A stretch of DNA of 64,000 nucleotides from Nocardioides jensenii JCM 1364 = NBRC 14755 (GTDB lineage: Bacteria > Actinomycetota > Actinomycetes > Propionibacteriales > Nocardioidaceae), in NCBI RefSeq assembly GCF_001552535.1, contig NZ_BCRJ01000059.1:1-64000 (forward strand), written 5' to 3'. The notes beneath the pieces were generated by a model that saw only the letters and a list, made by a program, of their open reading frames with translations, was not told the DNA's origin and made no database searches. The position numbers and the translations under genes were made by a program. Shown here piece by piece: positions 61,162-64,000 of the stretch. The first letter of the stretch is position 1. Every line of letters starts with the position of its first letter.

Positions 61162-61949
61162 ACCGTGGCACCCGGAATGTGCCGGGCCAACGCGAGCTGG
61201 CGCTCGCGTGGGATGACCTTGTCCTTGTTGGTGACCACCACGGCCGTCGGGGTCTCGATGCGTCCCAGCCACGGCCGGGAGTGGTGGCGGCCCAACGCGG
61301 CGACGGCCTGCGCGACTGCCCACGGGCTGGTCGAGGCGAACTCCGCCAATGCCCAGTCGTGAACGTCGGTGGGTCCCAGGTCGAGTGCCCGACCGGCCGC
61401 ACGGGCCGCCGTCGACCCGATGCGGGAGCGAGAGACGCCGCGCAGGCCACGCATCGACAGCTCCATCGATTCGTGGAACAGGCGCTCGGCGGCCGTGGAG
61501 CGGAAGCGTTCGGTGCTGGCGCACAGGACCAGGCCCGCGGTTCGACGCGGGTGTTGGCGCCACACTCGCTGGGCGACGATCGACCCCATCGAGAAGCCGG
61601 CAAACACGGCGCGCTCGATGCCGAGCAGATCGAGGAGGGCGACTGCGTCGTCGGCGCAGTCGCGCAGCGAGAACTCCTCCGACTGGATCCCACGGCCGTG
61701 CCAGCGCTGGTCGAGAGTGATCACGCGGTACCGCTCGGCCAGTGGGCGGATCGCGGGGTACCAGGTCAGCAGTCCGGTCGTTCCGACTGCGTGCAACAGC
61801 ACGACGGTGGGCGAGTCCGGGCGCGGCCCCGGCGTGTCGGTGACGTACGTCGTCCCGCGGCCAGGAAGCTCGACGAGTCGGCCGTCGGGGATGACGGCCC
61901 GCGGCAGGGGGACCAGCTTGCGAAGCATGGGTGTGGCCGCGCCGAACAT
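60858..61949 (-). CDS. Alpha/beta-fold hydrolase with a run-on C-terminus
   Basis: A 363-residue reading frame. The first 294 residues are a complete alpha/beta hydrolase: VVLLHAVGTTG (oxyanion loop), AGFSMGSIVAQ (nucleophile Ser near 120) and DAGHAACVL (His near 270). The last 69 residues are Arg/Ser/Pro-rich and lie fully antisense to the conserved end of the WS/DGAT gene, overlapping it by 304 bases. A KstR box lies 33 bases upstream of the ATG, on a promoter shared with the fused dehydrogenase. The substrate is unknown. Confidence 0.8.
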   Translation of the reverse strand: MFGAATPMLRKLVPLPRAVIPDGRLVELPGRGTTYVTDTPGPRPDSPTVVLLHAVGTTGLLTWYPAIRPLAERYRVITLDQRWHGRGIQSEEFSLRDCADDAVALLDLLGIERAVFAGFSMGSIVAQRVWRQHPRRTAGLVLCASTERFRSTAAERLFHESMELSMRGLRGVSRSRIGSTAARAAGRALDLGPTDVHDWALAEFASTSPWAVAQAVAALGRHHSRPWLGRIETPTAVVVTNKDKVIPRERQLALARHIPGATVHDIDAGHAACVLEAEIFVPALVEACTTVVARDVDLSRASFTRCSSSGNRETSAPTSFIDSEHAITPTCTRPLLDITVMFRPAPWKTGPNGQSASMRAPAK

Positions 61950-61981
61950 CCGTGCTCTCCCGTCCTGGTGTCACGCTAGAC

Positions 61982-61995
61982 TAGAACAGGTTACA
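61982..61995. promoter_or_regulatory. KstR-type box before the fused dehydrogenase
   Basis: TAGAACAGGTTACA fits TnnAACnnGTTnnA with a less symmetric centre. A TAGACT -10-like box (61977-61982) touches it on the plus strand. The divergent hydrolase gene starts 33 bases away. Confidence 0.65.
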
Positions 61996-62036
61996 GTTTC
62001 GTGTCCGCTTCCGCGCCATCCCCAGGAGGATCACCG

Positions 62037-64000
62037 GTGAACTCGCCGCCGTCGGAGACCCAGGCAGCCGTCGCATCCGTCGTCGATGACGTGGTGAAGC
62101 GAGAGGGTGTCGACTGGGCGGACCTGGCTCAGTCCGGGCTCCTCGGCCTCGCCGTCCCCGAAGAGCTCGGGGGTGAGGGACTCGGCCTGCTCGAGCTGGC
62201 GATCGTGCTGGAGCGCCTGGGTGTCGCCGCCGTGCAGCTCCCGGCCTGGGAGACCCTCGTCGCGGGCACCCTCACCGTCGCGCGCAGCGGCACGGCGACA
62301 CAACGGGCCGCCCTGCTCACCGGTGTCGCCGAGGGAGACACGATCCTGTCGCCGGCCCTTGCCGAGGCCGGCGACGCCCTGCCGGACGCGCCCACCACCA
62401 CGGTGCGGCGCGACGGCGACACCCTGCTCCTACGCGGCACCAAGGTCGGCGTGACGTATGCCGATGCCGCAGCCTCCCTGCTCGTGCTCGTCTCCTTCGA
62501 CGGGGGGCTCGCCGTGGCGCTCGTCGACCCCCGACGTGACGGGGTGACCCTGCGTCCTTCACGCACCTCCCGGGGCACCACGACCCACAGCATCGACTTC
62601 GACGACGTCCCGGTCGAGCTGCTGGGCGACATCCCCGCCGAGGCTGCTCGGCACCTGAGGGACAACGCCGTGGCGGGCCTGGCCCTCGCCGGTGCCGGGC
62701 TCCTGGCCGGAGCCCGTGACCTGACCGCGGGGTACGTCAAGGAGCGCACGCAGTTCGGCCGTGCGCTCGCCGAGTTCCAGGCCGTCGCCCAGCAGATCGC
62801 GGACGTCTACGTCGCGTCGCGCACGCTCAGCCTGGCTGCCCACAACGCGGCCTGGCGAGTGGCGGAGGGTCTCGACGCCACCGACGACCTGGCCGTGGCG
62901 GCGTACTGGCTCGCGGTCGAGGGGCCCGCCGCGCTGCACACCTGCCACCACCTGCACGGCGGAACGGGCGTCGACATCACCTATCCGCTGCACCGCTACT
63001 ACAGCCAGATCACCGATCTCGCCCACGCCGTGGGAGGAGTCGACGCGTCACTCGCGCGGATCACGGTCGAGGCGCCCGACGCGAAGAACCTCGAGCTCAG
63101 CGTCGAACAACGCGGGCTCAAGGCGGAGTTGCGCGACTACTTCACCAACCTCGCCTCCCACGAGGACCATCTCGACATGATGACCGACCGGCACGGGGCG
63201 ACGTACCAGCGCACGATCAAGCAGATGGGCCAGGACGGCTGGATGGGTGTCGGCTGGCCCCAGGAGTACGGCGGGCACGGGTTCGGCGAGATCGAGCAGA
63301 CCATCTTCGCCAACGAGGCGCAGCGGGCCGACGTGCACCTGCCGGCAGTGACACTCCAGACCGTCGGGCCGACCTTGCAGGCCCACGGGACGCAGCTGCA
63401 GAAGGACAAGTTCCTCACCGACATCCTGGCCGGCGACGTGCACTTCGCGATCGGGTACAGCGAACCGGAGGCCGGCACGGATCTCGCGTCGCTGCGCACC
63501 ACGGCGCGGTTGGTCGAGGGCGACGGCGATCCGTACTACCTCGTGAACGGCCAGAAGATCTTCACCACCGGCGGACACCAGGCCGACTACATCTGGCTGG
63601 CGGTGCGCACCGATCCCGATGCCCCCAAGCACAAAGGCATCTCGATCCTGATCGTGGACACCCAAGACCCCGGCTACTCGTGGACCCCGATCATCACCTG
63701 CGACGGTTCGCACCACGTCAACGCGACCTACTTCAACGACGTGCGCGTGCCCGCGGACATGCTGGTCGGCGAGGAGAACCAGGGCTGGGGGCTGATCACC
63801 ACGCAGCTCAATCACGAACGGGTCATGCTCGGTCCGGCGGGCCGGTTGGAGGGTCTGCGCGACCGGGTTGCCGCCTGGGCGACGACCCATGACGTGGACG
63901 ATGAGCCCGACGTACGCCGAATCCTGGGCGAGACGACGGCGGCCTTCCGGGTCAACGAGCTGCTCAACTGGGAGGTGGCCCGCGCGGCCTCCGGTGGCGC
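62037..64000 (+). CDS. Fused acyl-CoA dehydrogenase, FadE27-FadE26 (ChsE5-ChsE4)-like, partial
   Basis: The frame is open from the GTG at 62037 (AGGAGG seven bases upstream) to the window end: 654 residues seen. Residues 1-355 resemble FadE27: GLLGLAVPEELGGEGLGLLE, ERTQFGRALAEFQAV and HHLHGGTGVDITYPLHRYY. From about 366 the sequence resembles FadE26: LRDYFTNL, WPQEYGGHGFGEIEQ, FAIGYSEPEAGTDLASLRTT, NHERVMLGP. In M. tuberculosis these are two proteins forming an alpha2beta2 steroid-CoA dehydrogenase; here they are one chain. The C-terminus lies outside the window. Confidence 0.88.
   Translation, partial: MNSPPSETQAAVASVVDDVVKREGVDWADLAQSGLLGLAVPEELGGEGLGLLELAIVLERLGVAAVQLPAWETLVAGTLTVARSGTATQRAALLTGVAEGDTILSPALAEAGDALPDAPTTTVRRDGDTLLLRGTKVGVTYADAAASLLVLVSFDGGLAVALVDPRRDGVTLRPSRTSRGTTTHSIDFDDVPVELLGDIPAEAARHLRDNAVAGLALAGAGLLAGARDLTAGYVKERTQFGRALAEFQAVAQQIADVYVASRTLSLAAHNAAWRVAEGLDATDDLAVAAYWLAVEGPAALHTCHHLHGGTGVDITYPLHRYYSQITDLAHAVGGVDASLARITVEAPDAKNLELSVEQRGLKAELRDYFTNLASHEDHLDMMTDRHGATYQRTIKQMGQDGWMGVGWPQEYGGHGFGEIEQTIFANEAQRADVHLPAVTLQTVGPTLQAHGTQLQKDKFLTDILAGDVHFAIGYSEPEAGTDLASLRTTARLVEGDGDPYYLVNGQKIFTTGGHQADYIWLAVRTDPDAPKHKGISILIVDTQDPGYSWTPIITCDGSHHVNATYFNDVRVPADMLVGEENQGWGLITTQLNHERVMLGPAGRLEGLRDRVAAWATTHDVDDEPDVRRILGETTAAFRVNELLNWEVARAASGG

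Overview
The window looks like chromosome of a GC-rich actinomycete, most probably Nocardioides or a close relative. The reasons are strong G/C bias at third codon positions, tightly packed ATGA/GTGA-coupled operons, many apparent leaderless promoters (TANNNT six to eight bases before ATG/GTG), two Mce lipid-import operons, and a KstR-type sterol regulon without any mycolate genes in view. The genus is inference; no rRNA, tRNA, CRISPR, insertion sequence or prophage was seen.

Layout. 1-7.5 kb: mixed housekeeping genes (QueA-like protein, SDR, thiamine-binding protein, DUF3105 protein, a probable SOS-controlled small gene, Nudix hydrolase, SMP-30-like protein, secreted protein). 7.7-16.8 kb: dxs, a lipoprotein metallopeptidase, an APC amino-acid permease, an L,D-transpeptidase, a PAC2 protein, TesB thioesterase and a secreted M23 peptidase with C-terminal repeats. 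16.9-21.4 kb: the htdX-fabG4/fadA2 fatty-acid module and a TetR regulator. 21.5-22.4 kb: a DNA glycosylase. 22.5-30.4 kb: a first mce operon (two YrbE permeases, MceA-F). 30.4-36.8 kb: CMD-like protein, SDR, a phospholipase-D/cardiolipin-synthase-like protein, uvrB and small genes. 36.9-47.2 kb: a second, mce4-type operon with two Mce-associated proteins. 47.3-50.7 kb: a probable redox operon (FNR, PPOX protein, 3Fe-4S ferredoxin, SDR) followed by a hydroxysteroid dehydrogenase-like SDR. 50.9-64 kb: kstR; a glycosyltransferase-methyltransferase-toroid-methyltransferase module; a FadE34-like dehydrogenase; a LipC-like esterase; a WS/DGAT; an alpha/beta hydrolase; and a fused FadE27-FadE26-like dehydrogenase cut by the window end.

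How it works together. From 36.9 kb on, the region reads as a sterol uptake and side-chain degradation locus. Six palindromes fitting or nearly fitting TnnAACnnGTTnnA (at 36874, 47254, 51604, 55404, 59637 and 61982) sit before mce4, the redox operon, kstR/glycosyltransferase, fadE34, lipC/WS-DGAT and the fused dehydrogenase. Mce4 would import the sterol, the FNR/ferredoxin pair would feed an oxygenase encoded elsewhere, and the FadE proteins would shorten the side chain. The first mce operon has no such box and is likely under other control.

The most unusual items are the glycosyltransferase/methyltransferase/toroid module inside the KstR region, the fused FadE27-FadE26, the convergent pair at 61 kb whose reading frames run through each other, the four-copy palindromic repeat at 50.75-50.86 kb, and the LexA-like box on a leaderless small gene at 4.6 kb.
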